A stretch of 51,993 nt of DNA from an uncultured Verrucomicrobiota bacterium (GTDB taxonomy: Bacteria; Verrucomicrobiota; Verrucomicrobiia; Opitutales; Intestinicryptomonadaceae), in the NCBI GenBank assembly GCA_949283955.1, contig CASDUP010000027.1:1-51993 (forward strand), given 5' to 3'. Below the pieces are notes generated by a model, which was not told the origin of the DNA, did not search any database, and worked only from the letters and a program-made list of their open reading frames with translations. Positions 36,406 through 45,389 of the stretch are shown piece after piece (the stretch's first letter is position 1; the number at the start of each line of letters is the position of its first letter). The position numbers and the translations under genes were made by a program.

Positions 36406-37959
36406 ATGGGCAATAGTATAGACGATAAATTCTTTATGGGCGCCGACGCGTTCTTCAATCAAAACGCGGGAGTCGCTCTCACCTACGACGACGTTTCCCT
36501 GGCGACCTGCTATTCGAACGTCCTTCCGAGACAGACTCGCTTGGATACTTCGCTTTCGGAAAAGATACAGCTTTCCCTTCCCATCATATCTTCCGACATG
36601 GATACCGTCACGGAGTCGGCTATGGCCATAGGAATGGCTCGCAATGGCGGTTTGGGGCTGATCCATTACAACATGACTCCCGACAGCCAGCTTGCCGAAG
36701 TCGCGAGGGTTAAGAATTATATTCACGGCCTCATACAGGATCCGATAGAAGTTTCACCTTCGCAGACCATAGGCGAAATAATGGAGATGATAGAGGCCCG
36801 CAATTTCAGGTTTCGCACGTTTCCGGTGGTGAACGAAAATGGGAAGCTGGTGGGATTGCTTCCGGGCAGCATAGTAAAGGAGCGCTATGCCAATTTGAAG
36901 GTGGAGAAGGCAATGACTCCGCGCAAGGATCTATTTACGATTCTCCAGTCGAAACTCGGCAAGGATCCTATTTCTGTGGCGGACAACTTTTTTAACGAAA
37001 ATTTCGGGGTGCACAAACTTTTGGTGGTCGATTCTTCCGACAGGCTGAAGGGGCTTTTCACTCTTAGCGACATAGAGCGCATAATGTCCGAGAGGGCCTC
37101 TTTCCAAAAGAATGCGAGGGATTCAAAATTCCGGCTGCTTTGCGGGGCTGCTATAGCTCCCGTCCGCAAGCCTGACGGAAGCCTTGACGGGGAGAGGATA
37201 TTGTCGCACGTAGGCGCGATGGTCGACGAGGGCTTGGACGTGGCGGCTGTTTCCACGGCGCACGGATACACGGAAGGTGTTGGAGACATCGTAAAGTTGA
37301 TAAGGAAAAACTTTAAGGAGCTTACAATTATAGCGGGCAACGTCACGAGCGCGGGCGGAGTGGAATTTCTAGCAAAGGCGGGCGCCGACGCCATAAAGAT
37401 AGGGCAGGGTCCCGGTTCTATTTGCACCACGCGCGTGACTGCGGGGGTGGGTATTCCCCAGCTTACGGCGCTTTACGTATGCGGAAAGCAGGCCAAAAAG
37501 TCCGGAGTGAGGATAATTGCGGACGGTGGCATAACAAAGAGCGGAGACATGGTAAAGGCCTTGACTTTGGCGGACGCGATGATTTGCGGAAGCTTGCTTG
37601 CCGGTTGTCCGGAGGCTCCCGGGCAGGTCATGGAGATAAACGGTAAGAGCTACAAGCAGTACAGGGGCATGGGTTCGATGGCGGCAATGAAAGCTGGAAG
37701 CGCCGCCCGATACGGACACGATATGCGCGATAAAACGGCGAAAGTCACCGCCGAGGGAATAGAGGCTCTCAAGGAAGTTTCGAAATCTTTGGATCAAACG
37801 CTGGCCCAATTTGTGGGCGGAATTCAGAGCGGAATGGGATACTTGGGCGCCGCCAATCTCGAGGAATTGCGCGCCAAAGCCCGATACACCCGCATCACGG
37901 ACGCCGGCAGAAAAGAAAGCTATCCCCACGACGTCATAGAGGTGAAAAACTCAAAATAA
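36406..37959 (+). CDS. guaB: Inosine-5'-monophosphate dehydrogenase
   Basis: Oxidises IMP to XMP with NAD+, the first committed step of GMP synthesis. The 517 residues contain a TIM barrel split by a CBS-domain pair (roughly 110-235), the catalytic-loop GPGSICTTR with Cys340, the phosphate-binding [12 protein letters not shown], and the mobile flap [18 protein letters not shown] with the catalytic Arg-Tyr pair. One position is unusual: the family motif VDTAHG reads VSTAHG, placing Ser283 where an Asp that contacts the dinucleotide is normal. A weak TTGACG at 36354-36359 may be part of its promoter. Otherwise the gene looks functional and stands alone between terminators. Confidence 0.93.
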   Translation: MGNSIDDKFFMGADAFFNQNAGVALTYDDVSLATCYSNVLPRQTRLDTSLSEKIQLSLPIISSDMDTVTESAMAIGMARNGGLGLIHYNMTPDSQLAEVARVKNYIHGLIQDPIEVSPSQTIGEIMEMIEARNFRFRTFPVVNENGKLVGLLPGSIVKERYANLKVEKAMTPRKDLFTILQSKLGKDPISVADNFFNENFGVHKLLVVDSSDRLKGLFTLSDIERIMSERASFQKNARDSKFRLLCGAAIAPVRKPDGSLDGERILSHVGAMVDEGLDVAAVSTAHGYTEGVGDIVKLIRKNFKELTIIAGNVTSAGGVEFLAKAGADAIKIGQGPGSICTTRVTAGVGIPQLTALYVCGKQAKKSGVRIIADGGITKSGDMVKALTLADAMICGSLLAGCPEAPGQVMEINGKSYKQYRGMGSMAAMKAGSAARYGHDMRDKTAKVTAEGIEALKEVSKSLDQTLAQFVGGIQSGMGYLGAANLEELRAKARYTRITDAGRKESYPHDVIEVKNSK

Positions 37960-37990
37960 AACGGAGGCGGATGTTAATACACCGCAAAAA

Positions 37991-38020
37991 AACGGCGCGG
38001 ATCCAATCCGCGCCGTTTTT
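37991..38020. terminator. Bidirectional terminator between guaB and the thioredoxin gene
   Basis: A 12-bp perfect stem AACGGCGCGGAT/ATCCGCGCCGTT (37991-38002 and 38006-38017) with a 3-base loop has an A-tract on its left side and a T-tract on its right. It can end both convergent transcripts. Confidence 0.92.
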
Positions 38021-38023
38021 TGC

Positions 38024-38545
38024 TTATTCTTTTTTGCTTTCCGAAACTTGAATGGAAGCGGTTTTTATTTTATCTATGAACTCATCTGCGCTTATGTTGC
38101 AGCCTACATGTGTCATCAGCGCGTCGAGATTTTCGCCCAGAAGAACGGCTGTCGGAACTCCTCTTACAGAGAATTTTTTGTCGAGAGCGGAGGCTTCGCT
38201 TTGTAAATCGATATTCCTAAGGCGCATTTTTTTACCGTTCAGCGTGAATTCCACGCTCCCGTCCATCTTTTTGTCCACGTCCAAGATTATCAAATTTTTT
38301 TTCGCGAAGCTCTTGAATTTATTGTTTTTTAGCACATTCGCTTCGAATATTCGACACGGTTGGCACCATTCTATGCCCGAAAAAACCACGAGTATTTTTT
38401 TATTCTCGGCTTTCGCTTTTTCTTTTAACGCCGGGAGTATTCCGTTGTCAAAAGACAAAGAGTCGCTTTTCGCGTGAACCGGCAAGGCGGAAAATATCGC
38501 CGTCGAAATGAGGGCAAATACAAATTTTTTAAAAATTTTTTCCAT
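38024..38545 (-). CDS. Secreted thioredoxin-fold protein
   Basis: The 173-residue protein has a signal peptide (MEKIFKKFVFALISTAIFSA, cleavage after AKS or VHA near residue 25) and a thioredoxin domain with the redox pair CQPC (Cys61/Cys64) in IEWCQPCRIF. A cis-Pro equivalent is present in VRGVPTAVLLG. It probably acts in the periplasm on thiols or disulfides. The start at 38545 is set by AAAGGAG about 8 bases upstream; an earlier in-frame codon would add 8 residues. It is convergent with guaB, and the two share a terminator. Confidence 0.88.
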   Translation of the reverse strand: MEKIFKKFVFALISTAIFSALPVHAKSDSLSFDNGILPALKEKAKAENKKILVVFSGIEWCQPCRIFEANVLKNNKFKSFAKKNLIILDVDKKMDGSVEFTLNGKKMRLRNIDLQSEASALDKKFSVRGVPTAVLLGENLDALMTHVGCNISADEFIDKIKTASIQVSESKKE

Positions 38546-38738
38546 AGAACTCTCCTTTGGGAGAATCATTTACGGTACTTCTTGTAAGTCAATTCATTTT
38601 GGCTTCGGTTTCCATAATCCGGTGCTATTTGCCCAAAATCCGATTCCTCCTCCCAAAATTGTACCACAACCAGGGACGCGTAGTTATTCCGATTTTGGAA
38701 GGAAAAAATATTTCGGCTTTGCGGGGCCTTGGGTTGCG

Positions 38739-39899
38739 CTAAAGTTTTCGGCGGCTTGACAAAAGCGCGCAAAGAAGGGCCGACAGAGAAATTGCTATCC
38801 ACCCTGCGGGTTCTGGAATGGAGACGTTCAATCCTATTTCATTTTCGGATATTACTAAATTCCATGTTCCGGCAAAGGGCGACCCGTCGGAATTAAATAC
38901 CCTAACGCTCCCGTTTGTAAGCCCGTCTGCTACTATGGAGCCTCCGTCTGAAGATTCTGCCAAAACTATGTAGGAGGGATCGAGCGGCGAGAAATCTTCG
39001 GCAAGGACGACATCTATATTTGCTTGCGACAAATCCAACTCGACTGATTCCCCAGATACGGACAATTTGGCGTTTTCCGAGGCGCTCGAAACGTCTCTAT
39101 ATACGAGCAAGGCTCCGTCCGAAACGCTTCCCGAGGCCGTCACTTTTATCGCAGAGGTGTCCGAGGGCCTTATTATGAAAGATGAAGAGCTCCCCGAAAG
39201 ATTTAAGCTTCCTCCGTATAGCGTCCCGTCCGCAAAAATTGTGTTCTCCGTCTTGCATGCGCTGTACGACAATCCCGTCGAACCGCGGAAATCCGCCCCG
39301 CTAATATCGGCATATACGAGAGCCGCGTCAGTGACGATGGAGTTTCTGAAGTCCGAGTTCGTCAGGGTGGAGAATTCAAACTCTACGCGGGTTAGGTCTA
39401 TGCCGGAAAAATTCCAATCTATCATTGTATTGTTTTGAAGTCCCAGATATTGCAGATTCCCTTGAATATATGAAGCCGTCGAGTAAAGCTGGGCAGATGT
39501 AAATCCGTTTTTTGTAGTGTCTGTGAAATCGGCGTGCTCTATATTGGCATCTGTAAAATTCGTTCCAGACAATGTGGCGGAAATAAAGTAAACGCCCTTT
39601 AAGCCTGCTTTTTCGAAGGTGGCGTTAGTTAGGTTTGCATAGTTAAAACGAGAGTCCTGCAAATCTGATTCGGAAAAGTTTGAATATGAATAGTTGCGAA
39701 CTACGCTCGATGATGAGAAGAGGGTATCTACAGCGGTGACTTCGGAAAAATTGGAATTGGAAAAATCAAACGCATTGTATTCATTAGCGGTGAAATTGTA
39801 TTGGTTTATTTCGTCGCCGTGATAGTCCACCGAAGCGTGGGAGGTTTTTCCCGCGCAAGCTAAAATGCACGACGCAAAGATTAAAATATGGCGCTTCAT
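38739..39899 (-). CDS. PEP-CTERM protein with pentapeptide repeats
   Basis: A 386-residue exported protein. The N-terminal signal (MKRHILIFASCILACAG) is followed by about 170 residues of A(D/N)LxX-type pentapeptide repeats (for example SNFSESDLQDSRFNYANL, SGTNFTDANIEHADF), which fold as a right-handed quadrilateral helix. A Ser/Val-rich beta region follows. The C-terminus has the exosortase sorting signal: IPEPAGW, a hydrophobic helix and the RRKL basic end. PEP-CTERM proteins are processed by exosortase and displayed with exopolysaccharide. No exosortase gene is in the window. The gene stands apart from its neighbours. Confidence 0.9.
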   Translation of the reverse strand: MKRHILIFASCILACAGKTSHASVDYHGDEINQYNFTANEYNAFDFSNSNFSEVTAVDTLFSSSSVVRNYSYSNFSESDLQDSRFNYANLTNATFEKAGLKGVYFISATLSGTNFTDANIEHADFTDTTKNGFTSAQLYSTASYIQGNLQYLGLQNNTMIDWNFSGIDLTRVEFEFSTLTNSDFRNSIVTDAALVYADISGADFRGSTGLSYSACKTENTIFADGTLYGGSLNLSGSSSSFIIRPSDTSAIKVTASGSVSDGALLVYRDVSSASENAKLSVSGESVELDLSQANIDVVLAEDFSPLDPSYIVLAESSDGGSIVADGLTNGSVRVFNSDGSPFAGTWNLVISENEIGLNVSIPEPAGWIAISLSALLCALLSSRRKL

Positions 39900-40324
39900 A
39901 ATTTTTTCCTATAAAATTGGCATGTTTACGCTTTGGATATACCGCTTCCCCTTATGGGCGACACCATCTGGCAACGCGATATCCAAATTACATTGAAATC
40001 AAATATCAGATTTTATCGAATTGTAAAGTCTAATTTTAGTTATTTGGAACGAAAAATATTATATTATATTTTTTAAGATGAAAAAGTCTCTTTTATATGT
40101 ATTTGAACTTAGGTTTATCCATTCTCGCGCCTTCGGGCGAGCGCCGCACAAACCGACGTCCCTGAGGCGCCTTGCTGCGGTTCTCTGAGGCGGATTTTAG
40201 AGTTTGGAAAGAGCGCGGGCTTTGCCGAGCAATCCATTCTGGAGGTGGAATCGGCGGAACTAAAGGCATTCCGAGCCTTAAGAAAAAATTTTTAATTGTC
40301 CGTGGCGATTCGCCGCGGGCGTGT
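39900..40324. other. Intergenic stretch between two pentapeptide genes
   Basis: About 425 bases. The left part is AT-rich and should contain the promoter of the PEP-CTERM gene. A hairpin CTCGC...GGCGAG lies near 40123-40141. At the right end, 40300-40318 form a 9-bp hairpin with one mismatch that, on the minus strand, is followed by an A/T-rich tract and probably ends the transcript of the upstream repeat gene. No coding sequence is supported. Confidence 0.5.
40300..40318 (-). terminator. Likely terminator of the porin-SGNH-repeat operon
   Basis: On the minus strand CCGCGGCGA and TCGCCACGG pair around a single base with one mismatch. An A/T-rich tract with a T6 run follows about 10 bases later. 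The hairpin begins 6 bases behind the stop codon of the 40325-41239 gene. The T-run is displaced, so confidence is limited. Confidence 0.45.
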
Positions 40325-41239
40325 TTAGGAGCTTGCGGAGCCGTTTAGTTTTTTGTCAAAGTCGGACTTTGATATTCCTGTGATTTTTTCAAATATCTCA
40401 AAATCGAAGTTGGGTAATGAGAGAACCATTTTCAAATCATCCGCGGAAGCCTCCCGAAAGGCCTCTTTTGGATTCGGTTTGTTGAGAAATTTTGGGAGTT
40501 TTATATCGGAGAACGAAACGCCCTTGGGGGAGGGCTTGTTAAAAATCATGAAAGGGGCCGAAGAGGTGTTGAAGAATCCGGCGTTGTAGTTTCCGACATT
40601 CCATTTCCCGACATTTCCGCTTCCGAAATTGAAGCTGCCAGAATTTCCGTTTCCCTTGTTGTAGCTCCCGCTGTTGAAACTTCCCGAGTTTGAATTTCCG
40701 GAGTTGGAATGTCCCTCGTTGTTGCATCCGACGTTTCCGCTGCCCGAGTTTTCGTCTCCCACGTTGTCTATTCCGCAATTTTTGTCGCCCGTGTTGAAAT
40801 CTCCCAGGTTCAAATTTCCGGTGTTTCTGCTTCCCACATTAAAGTTTCCGGTGTTCGAGTCTCCCACGTTTCCAAGCCCCGAATTTCCTCTTCCCTCGTT
40901 CCATCCTTCGGCGGAATCGGGGGTTTTGGATTTGAAAAATTTTTCGAGCAGACTTTTCGTGAGGTCCCTCAAAAGCCGAATTTGCGAACAGCGAACCTGC
41001 TTTTCGGCTCCTTGTTCGTCGGGAAAAATTTCGCCCCTGATTTCGACTTCGTATATTCTCATTCCGTCGGCGTACCACATATTCCAGTACTTTGACACGT
41101 AGTATCCCTCCTTGCGTGGATTGGGTATCTCGGGGAGCCATTTTCCCGGGGCGCCGCCGTTTGGAAGATATGGTGCGTAATCAAACTCCGCGCTTGGCGA
41201 TTTGCCGTCCGCCCGGATAACTTTGTAATACTTGTCCAA
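40325..41239 (-). CDS. Protein with Asn-x-Gly pentapeptide repeats
   Basis: Three parts are visible in 304 residues. Residues 1-100 form a compact domain (opening YYKVIRADGKSP, later YEVEIRGEIF and QVRCSQIRLLRDL), similar in outline to uncharacterised domains placed before pentapeptide repeats. About 115 residues then follow an almost perfect N-x-G-x-x rhythm (SNTGNFNVGSRNTGNLNLG and so on, with Asn, Ser, Thr or Asp around Gly), the kind of repeat known from mycobacterial PPE-MPTR proteins. A short C-terminal helical tail of about 60 residues ends the protein. There is no signal peptide, so it looks cytoplasmic. It is 52 bases behind the SGNH gene on the same strand. Confidence 0.82.
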   Translation of the reverse strand: MDKYYKVIRADGKSPSAEFDYAPYLPNGGAPGKWLPEIPNPRKEGYYVSKYWNMWYADGMRIYEVEIRGEIFPDEQGAEKQVRCSQIRLLRDLTKSLLEKFFKSKTPDSAEGWNEGRGNSGLGNVGDSNTGNFNVGSRNTGNLNLGDFNTGDKNCGIDNVGDENSGSGNVGCNNEGHSNSGNSNSGSFNSGSYNKGNGNSGSFNFGSGNVGKWNVGNYNAGFFNTSSAPFMIFNKPSPKGVSFSDIKLPKFLNKPNPKEAFREASADDLKMVLSLPNFDFEIFEKITGISKSDFDKKLNGSASS

Positions 41240-41291
41240 AATTTTATCTAAGACCCGGAAATTCTACTCCCGGGGTATCAAATTCGCGAAT

Positions 41292-41966
41292 TTATTTTTC
41301 GAGAGCCTTCGAGCACTCGGCATCGTTTTGTTTCAGAAATTCGAATATGAATTCCGCCATTTTTGCAGCCCCGAATTTGTTTGGGTGCAGTTGGTCGGAA
41401 CTGTACATGTCGGGCTTGCCGAACAAAAGCGGGTGGAGATCTATCACTTTCAAATTTTTTTCTTTTGCGGCCTCCATTATTAGGGGTATTACCTCCTCCA
41501 CTATGACTTTTTCGTCGCAACTTCCCTTTTTGACCCTGTTGCACCAAACCGGGGCGCAAAGATAGACCCTGGGCTTGGATTTTAACGACAAAAATTGTTC
41601 GACTATATCCGACAGATCTCCTTTAAACGAGTTTTTATATTTCCAATTTCTCGCTTTGGAGTCGTTCGTTCCCAATTTTATTATTACCACGTCGGGCGCG
41701 AATTCCTTGGCGTCCTTAAAAATCTTTTCCGCAACGTACGGCAAGTCGCCCGGATAAAGAGCGGTTCTTCCTCCTATTCCGAAGTTGCGAACCTCGAACT
41801 TTTCTCCCAAAAGCCTTCCGAGAACCGCCGGATACGCCTCGTTTACCCTGTCTTCCAAAGTTGAGCCGGCGGTTATGCTGTCGCCCACGCAAGCGACCCT
41901 TATTCCGCCAAAAGAAACCTGGGCCGCAACGGCGGCCAACAACAAAGCAAATCTAAAAATCTTCAT
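41292..41966 (-). CDS. Secreted SGNH/GDSL hydrolase
   Basis: The Met at 41966 starts a signal peptide (MKIFRFALLLAAVAAQVSFG). The mature enzyme shows the SGNH blocks in order: ACVGDSITAG with nucleophile Ser30, a Gly-containing FGIGGRTA block, KLGTND with the conserved Asn, and DQLHPNKFG with the catalytic Asp and His. About 224 residues, as expected for a lipase/acetylxylan-esterase-like member. It probably removes acyl groups, such as acetyl, from carbohydrate in the periplasm or outside the cell. It lies 17 bases from the oprB gene, so both may act on the same carbohydrate. Confidence 0.9.
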   Translation of the reverse strand: MKIFRFALLLAAVAAQVSFGGIRVACVGDSITAGSTLEDRVNEAYPAVLGRLLGEKFEVRNFGIGGRTALYPGDLPYVAEKIFKDAKEFAPDVVIIKLGTNDSKARNWKYKNSFKGDLSDIVEQFLSLKSKPRVYLCAPVWCNRVKKGSCDEKVIVEEVIPLIMEAAKEKNLKVIDLHPLLFGKPDMYSSDQLHPNKFGAAKMAEFIFEFLKQNDAECSKALEK

Positions 41967-42019
41967 TTCCGCACAGTAAAAAACTTTGCAGCATTCTTGC
42001 AAGCGGAAATCCGGAACCT

Positions 42020-43429
42020 TTAGAAATTCGCTCCGAACTGGAGCCCCAAAACAAACGCGTCGTTTTGCGCTCCGCCCTTGGGGTTTATTATGTATTGCAC
42101 GTTGGGCTGGAAAAATAGAAATCGGGTCACTTGAATCTTATAGTTTAGTTCGAGCATGATTTCATACGAGCCCCGTTCGCTGTCGTTGAGCTTGTCGGAA
42201 TATTTCCCGTACGCGGCTCCAAAGCAAAGCACGTCGTCGGGACGGGAGGAGAAGGGGGCATTGAACAACACGCCTCCTGTGACGAAAAACGGCATGTATG
42301 CGAGATCTTCGTAGGGATCATACTGAACTGTTCCCCATAAAATCAGTCCCCTGAGGTCTCGGTAGGCGTTGTCGGGAGTCCTCTCAAAATATAGAGGGCT
42401 GTCGCGCGGGGGAAGCCCAAGATTGAGAATCATGTAGTCGGCCTGAAAGTAGATTGTGCAGTTGAACGGGGAAGTTTTTGACGGGTTGCTGTATCGCTTC
42501 GCGGAGTACCAGTCGGCGGCTATTCCCACTGATATGTTCCCGGGGGATAGGCGGCTTTCGTCGTGGTTTATGTCCAGTCCTAGTTCGAAATTTGCGTTGA
42601 CTCCTTCGGCTCCTCCCATCGACCAATCCAAGCCGTGCTCGTGGGGGGAATCCTGCTCGTCGGAATTTATCTGGTACACTCCCGCCTTAAAGTACGCTCC
42701 GTCCTTGTGGGATATTCTCGCGAAGGCTGCCCAAGTTCCTCCGGGATATGCCGACCACTTGGTCTGGTTGAATATTCCGACGGGATTTCCGTCTATCGCA
42801 TTATTCTGGTAGAGCCAATATATCGGTTTTGATAAAAAGTTGTCGCCTGCTCCGAACCGGCCTATCTTTATCATCGCCGAGAAGTCCGAAGTCCCTATGT
42901 CTCCGTTCCAGCTCGCAAACAGCGACTGCAATCTTATCGTTTGGCTACCGTAGTTTTGTTGGACGTTGAATGTATTGCCTATGTATTCCTTCGTCAGGCT
43001 GTTTCCGAACCTCCACACCCACGTGTTTCCTATCGACCAGCCTTTGAATTCCTTCATTCCGGTCAGCTTTTCCAAATCCAGACCAACTCCCAAATTTACC
43101 GAGCTGGTGTTTGTCACGCCTTGCCTCATTCCGCCTACGGGATTCCCGGCGAGATTGCCTATGTACGTCACGTTGGGAATTATTCCCTGCGATTCAAGAT
43201 AGGTTCTGGCTCGAAATCCCGTCCTGAGCATGTAGGGGCCGTTGAACCAATCCTCGAAAGTTAGCTTGTGGGGTTTTAAATTTTCGTCGTAGTAGTATTG
43301 GAACACGCGCGAAGCGGGAATTTCGGATTCGGCTTCAAACGAGTCTTCGGAAAAATATTCACGCTGTTGCGCGTTAGCCTGCGACATTGCCGCGCCGGCT
43401 AGTATAAAAATCAGCGCCGCTTTTTTCAT
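42020..43429 (-). CDS. OprB-family carbohydrate-selective porin
   Basis: A 469-residue outer-membrane beta-barrel. A signal peptide (MKKAALIFILAGAAMSQANA) precedes a mature protein with many alternating hydrophobic strands, the OprB-type block GNTFNVQQNYGSQTIRLQSL, and a C-terminal aromatic strand ending in Phe (FVLGLQFGANF) as required for outer-membrane insertion. OprB porins admit glucose and other sugars. It seems to head an operon with the SGNH hydrolase and the N-x-G repeat protein. The 160-base gap to the divergent yhcH gene should hold both promoters. Confidence 0.88.
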   Translation of the reverse strand: MKKAALIFILAGAAMSQANAQQREYFSEDSFEAESEIPASRVFQYYYDENLKPHKLTFEDWFNGPYMLRTGFRARTYLESQGIIPNVTYIGNLAGNPVGGMRQGVTNTSSVNLGVGLDLEKLTGMKEFKGWSIGNTWVWRFGNSLTKEYIGNTFNVQQNYGSQTIRLQSLFASWNGDIGTSDFSAMIKIGRFGAGDNFLSKPIYWLYQNNAIDGNPVGIFNQTKWSAYPGGTWAAFARISHKDGAYFKAGVYQINSDEQDSPHEHGLDWSMGGAEGVNANFELGLDINHDESRLSPGNISVGIAADWYSAKRYSNPSKTSPFNCTIYFQADYMILNLGLPPRDSPLYFERTPDNAYRDLRGLILWGTVQYDPYEDLAYMPFFVTGGVLFNAPFSSRPDDVLCFGAAYGKYSDKLNDSERGSYEIMLELNYKIQVTRFLFFQPNVQYIINPKGGAQNDAFVLGLQFGANF

Positions 43430-43599
43430 GGAATTTCAATATATTTGATGGTTGTGGGATACCGGAGCGTTTGCATATTTGAAGAAGTTTTTATTCTAGA
43501 CAATAGAAAAAGCTTTTCGTCATTTAGAAAGTTTCGAAAAACCTTCTGCTTGAAAAAAACTAAAAAAAGTTCACGATTCTGCCCGGAGAGTTGATAGAT

Positions 43600-44046
43600 A
43601 TGGTAAAAGCCAACATAAGAGATTTCCGCAGGTATTGCGTTTTACATCCCCAATTTAAGGAAGCTTTCGCGAGGCTGGAGGAGATAGCAAAAAATTTCTC
43701 CGAGGGAACAATAACAGAAAACGGCATAAAATATATGTGTCAAAGTTACCTCACTTCTTCTCCAAAGGAGAGAAAATTGGAGGCGCACAGAAAGTATGTA
43801 GATATACAGTTTGTGGTCGAGGGGGCAGAGAGAATGCTTTGCGGGAGAGTTTCGGATTTCAAATCCGCGGAACCATACGACGAGGAGAAGGACGTAGAAT
43901 TCTTCGAAGGGGAACTTCCCGATTCGCTCGATGTGGGGGCGGGAGAGTTTGCGGTGTTTTTCCCGGAGGACCTGCATCAGCCGGGATGCTTTTCCAGAGA
44001 CGCTCCGGCTCCCGTAAAAAAGGTGATAGTGAAGCTTCCCGTGTGA
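43600..44046 (+). CDS. YhcH/YjgK/YiaL-family protein
   Basis: About 148 residues with the family's cupin-like pattern: EAHRKYVDIQFVVEG, an acidic PYDEEKDVEFF strand, FFPEDLHQPG with metal-ligand-type His and Glu, and the C-terminal VKKVIVKL strand. Members often sit in sugar or sialic-acid catabolic operons and are proposed to bind or isomerise sugars (YhcH is implicated in sialic acid use); the activity is poorly defined. The ATG at 43600 is chosen because GGAGAG lies 9 bases upstream. It probably forms an operon with the channel and GNAT genes. Confidence 0.85.
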   Translation: MVKANIRDFRRYCVLHPQFKEAFARLEEIAKNFSEGTITENGIKYMCQSYLTSSPKERKLEAHRKYVDIQFVVEGAERMLCGRVSDFKSAEPYDEEKDVEFFEGELPDSLDVGAGEFAVFFPEDLHQPGCFSRDAPAPVKKVIVKLPV

Positions 44047-44087
44047 TTTTGGGTGAAACTTAAAAGTAGGGAAAGTGTCGAAAGACC

Positions 44088-44858
44088 ATGCCCAATTCCG
44101 TAGCGAACAATTTTTCCGAGCCGGTGACGGCGAAGATCAGAAGGTCGCGCTGGGAGCCTCAAGGAGCCTGGAATTTATTCATATTGGCTCTTTCAGTCTA
44201 CGTGATTTTTGCACTCGTTTACAAATACTCCAATCCAGACGACGTCGAGGCGAATAAACTTCTTGGGTGGGGAGATTCGGTTTCGTGCGTGTTTTTCTTT
44301 TGGGACTTTGTCATGCGTTGGCTCGCCTCTCCGGATAGATTGAAATTTTGGATATATGGTTGGATAGATTTGTTGTCATGCGTTCCAAACGTGCAAATTT
44401 TGCGCGTGGGAAGGCTTGCCCACCTTCTGCGAATGATAAGAATAATAAGAGCCTTGCGCGCGGGAGTGAGGTTGGCGGACTATTTTGTGGAGGATAGAAA
44501 AAAGAGCGTTTTAGCGGCAAGTTCAGCGATTTTGTTTTTTAGCGTGCTGATATGCGCTCTTGTGATTTTAAAAGCGGAGGAAGGGGAGCCGTCTTCCGGT
44601 ATAGACGGTGCATTCGATGCGTTTTGGTGGTCGGTGAACGTCGTTACGACGGTCGGAGCAGGGGGCAATTTGCCGATTTCAGTTTCTGGAAAAGTGGCGA
44701 GCATGTTTTTAATGTTTGTTGGGATAGGGCTTTTTTCAATGAATGCGGCAGTGTTTGCAAGCTGGATAATAGGTTCGAGCCGTCCAAAACTAACCTCTCT
44801 TCCGAAAATTCTTGCAAAGGGAAAAGAGGGAGACAAAATGCCGAAAAAAGAAAAATGA
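44088..44858 (+). CDS. Six-helix voltage-gated-type ion channel with an unusual selectivity filter
   Basis: A 256-residue inner-membrane channel subunit. Hydrophobic segments at about 28-45, 60-79, 85-105 (S1-S3) are followed by an S4 with regularly spaced Arg at 106, 109, 115, 118, 121 and 124, the voltage-sensor pattern. S5 is at about 141-161, the pore loop at 180-195, and S6 at 203-228. The filter reads TTVGAGGN (187-194) where potassium channels have TTVGYGD. The Tyr to Ala and Asp to Gly/Asn changes make strict K+ selectivity doubtful. It starts 41 bases after the YhcH stop and precedes a GNAT gene. A short Lys-rich C-terminus has no RCK or cyclic-nucleotide domain. Confidence 0.88.
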   Translation: MPNSVANNFSEPVTAKIRRSRWEPQGAWNLFILALSVYVIFALVYKYSNPDDVEANKLLGWGDSVSCVFFFWDFVMRWLASPDRLKFWIYGWIDLLSCVPNVQILRVGRLAHLLRMIRIIRALRAGVRLADYFVEDRKKSVLAASSAILFFSVLICALVILKAEEGEPSSGIDGAFDAFWWSVNVVTTVGAGGNLPISVSGKVASMFLMFVGIGLFSMNAAVFASWIIGSSRPKLTSLPKILAKGKEGDKMPKKEK

Positions 44859-44891
44859 GTCTCCTTATTGGAGAATTTTTGATGTATTTTT

Positions 44892-45389
44892 ATGGATGAC
44901 AAAGAGCTTTCATTTAGAACGATGGCCAAAGAGTCGGATTTGTTATGCGCGCGGAAAATAATGGAGTCGACCGGATTCTTCGATCAGGTCGACGACGAAA
45001 TAGATTCGGCGATGGAGGACTTGAACGGCGTATTGAACGGTTCGGATAGACATCATACTTTTATATTTGCGGAGAGAGGAGGTAATGTCGTCGGATTTTT
45101 GTGCTTCAGAAGAGCGGTTTGCACAGACGGATACTACTATTTCGACTGGATAGTTGTATCCCAAGAGGAAAGGGGACGGGGAGTGGGCGGAAAACTGTTG
45201 AAAGAAGCATTTAGGGAAATCAGGGAGAGGGGAGGCCGGAAGGCGTATCTTCAGACAGCAGGCCGAAGCCAGTATATTCCAACCCACAAGTTTTATGAAA
45301 AGTACGGTTTTATACTAGAGGCCAGACTCTCCGACTATTACGTTAAAGGCGACGACTGCCTGTTTTATTCCATAAGTTTGGAGAGCTAA
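44892..45389 (+). CDS. GNAT-family N-acetyltransferase
   Basis: A 165-residue acetyl-CoA-dependent acetyltransferase. The GNAT motif A is QEERGRGVGGKLLKEAF, with the pyrophosphate-binding RGxGxG-like turn, preceded by the beta-4 strand FDWIVVS and followed by the beta-5 region (YLQTAGRSQYIPTHKFYEKYGF). The substrate cannot be inferred. It begins 33 bases behind the channel gene. Its stop codon overlaps the stop of the convergent gene by 4 bases. Confidence 0.87.
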   Translation: MDDKELSFRTMAKESDLLCARKIMESTGFFDQVDDEIDSAMEDLNGVLNGSDRHHTFIFAERGGNVVGFLCFRRAVCTDGYYYFDWIVVSQEERGRGVGGKLLKEAFREIRERGGRKAYLQTAGRSQYIPTHKFYEKYGFILEARLSDYYVKGDDCLFYSISLES

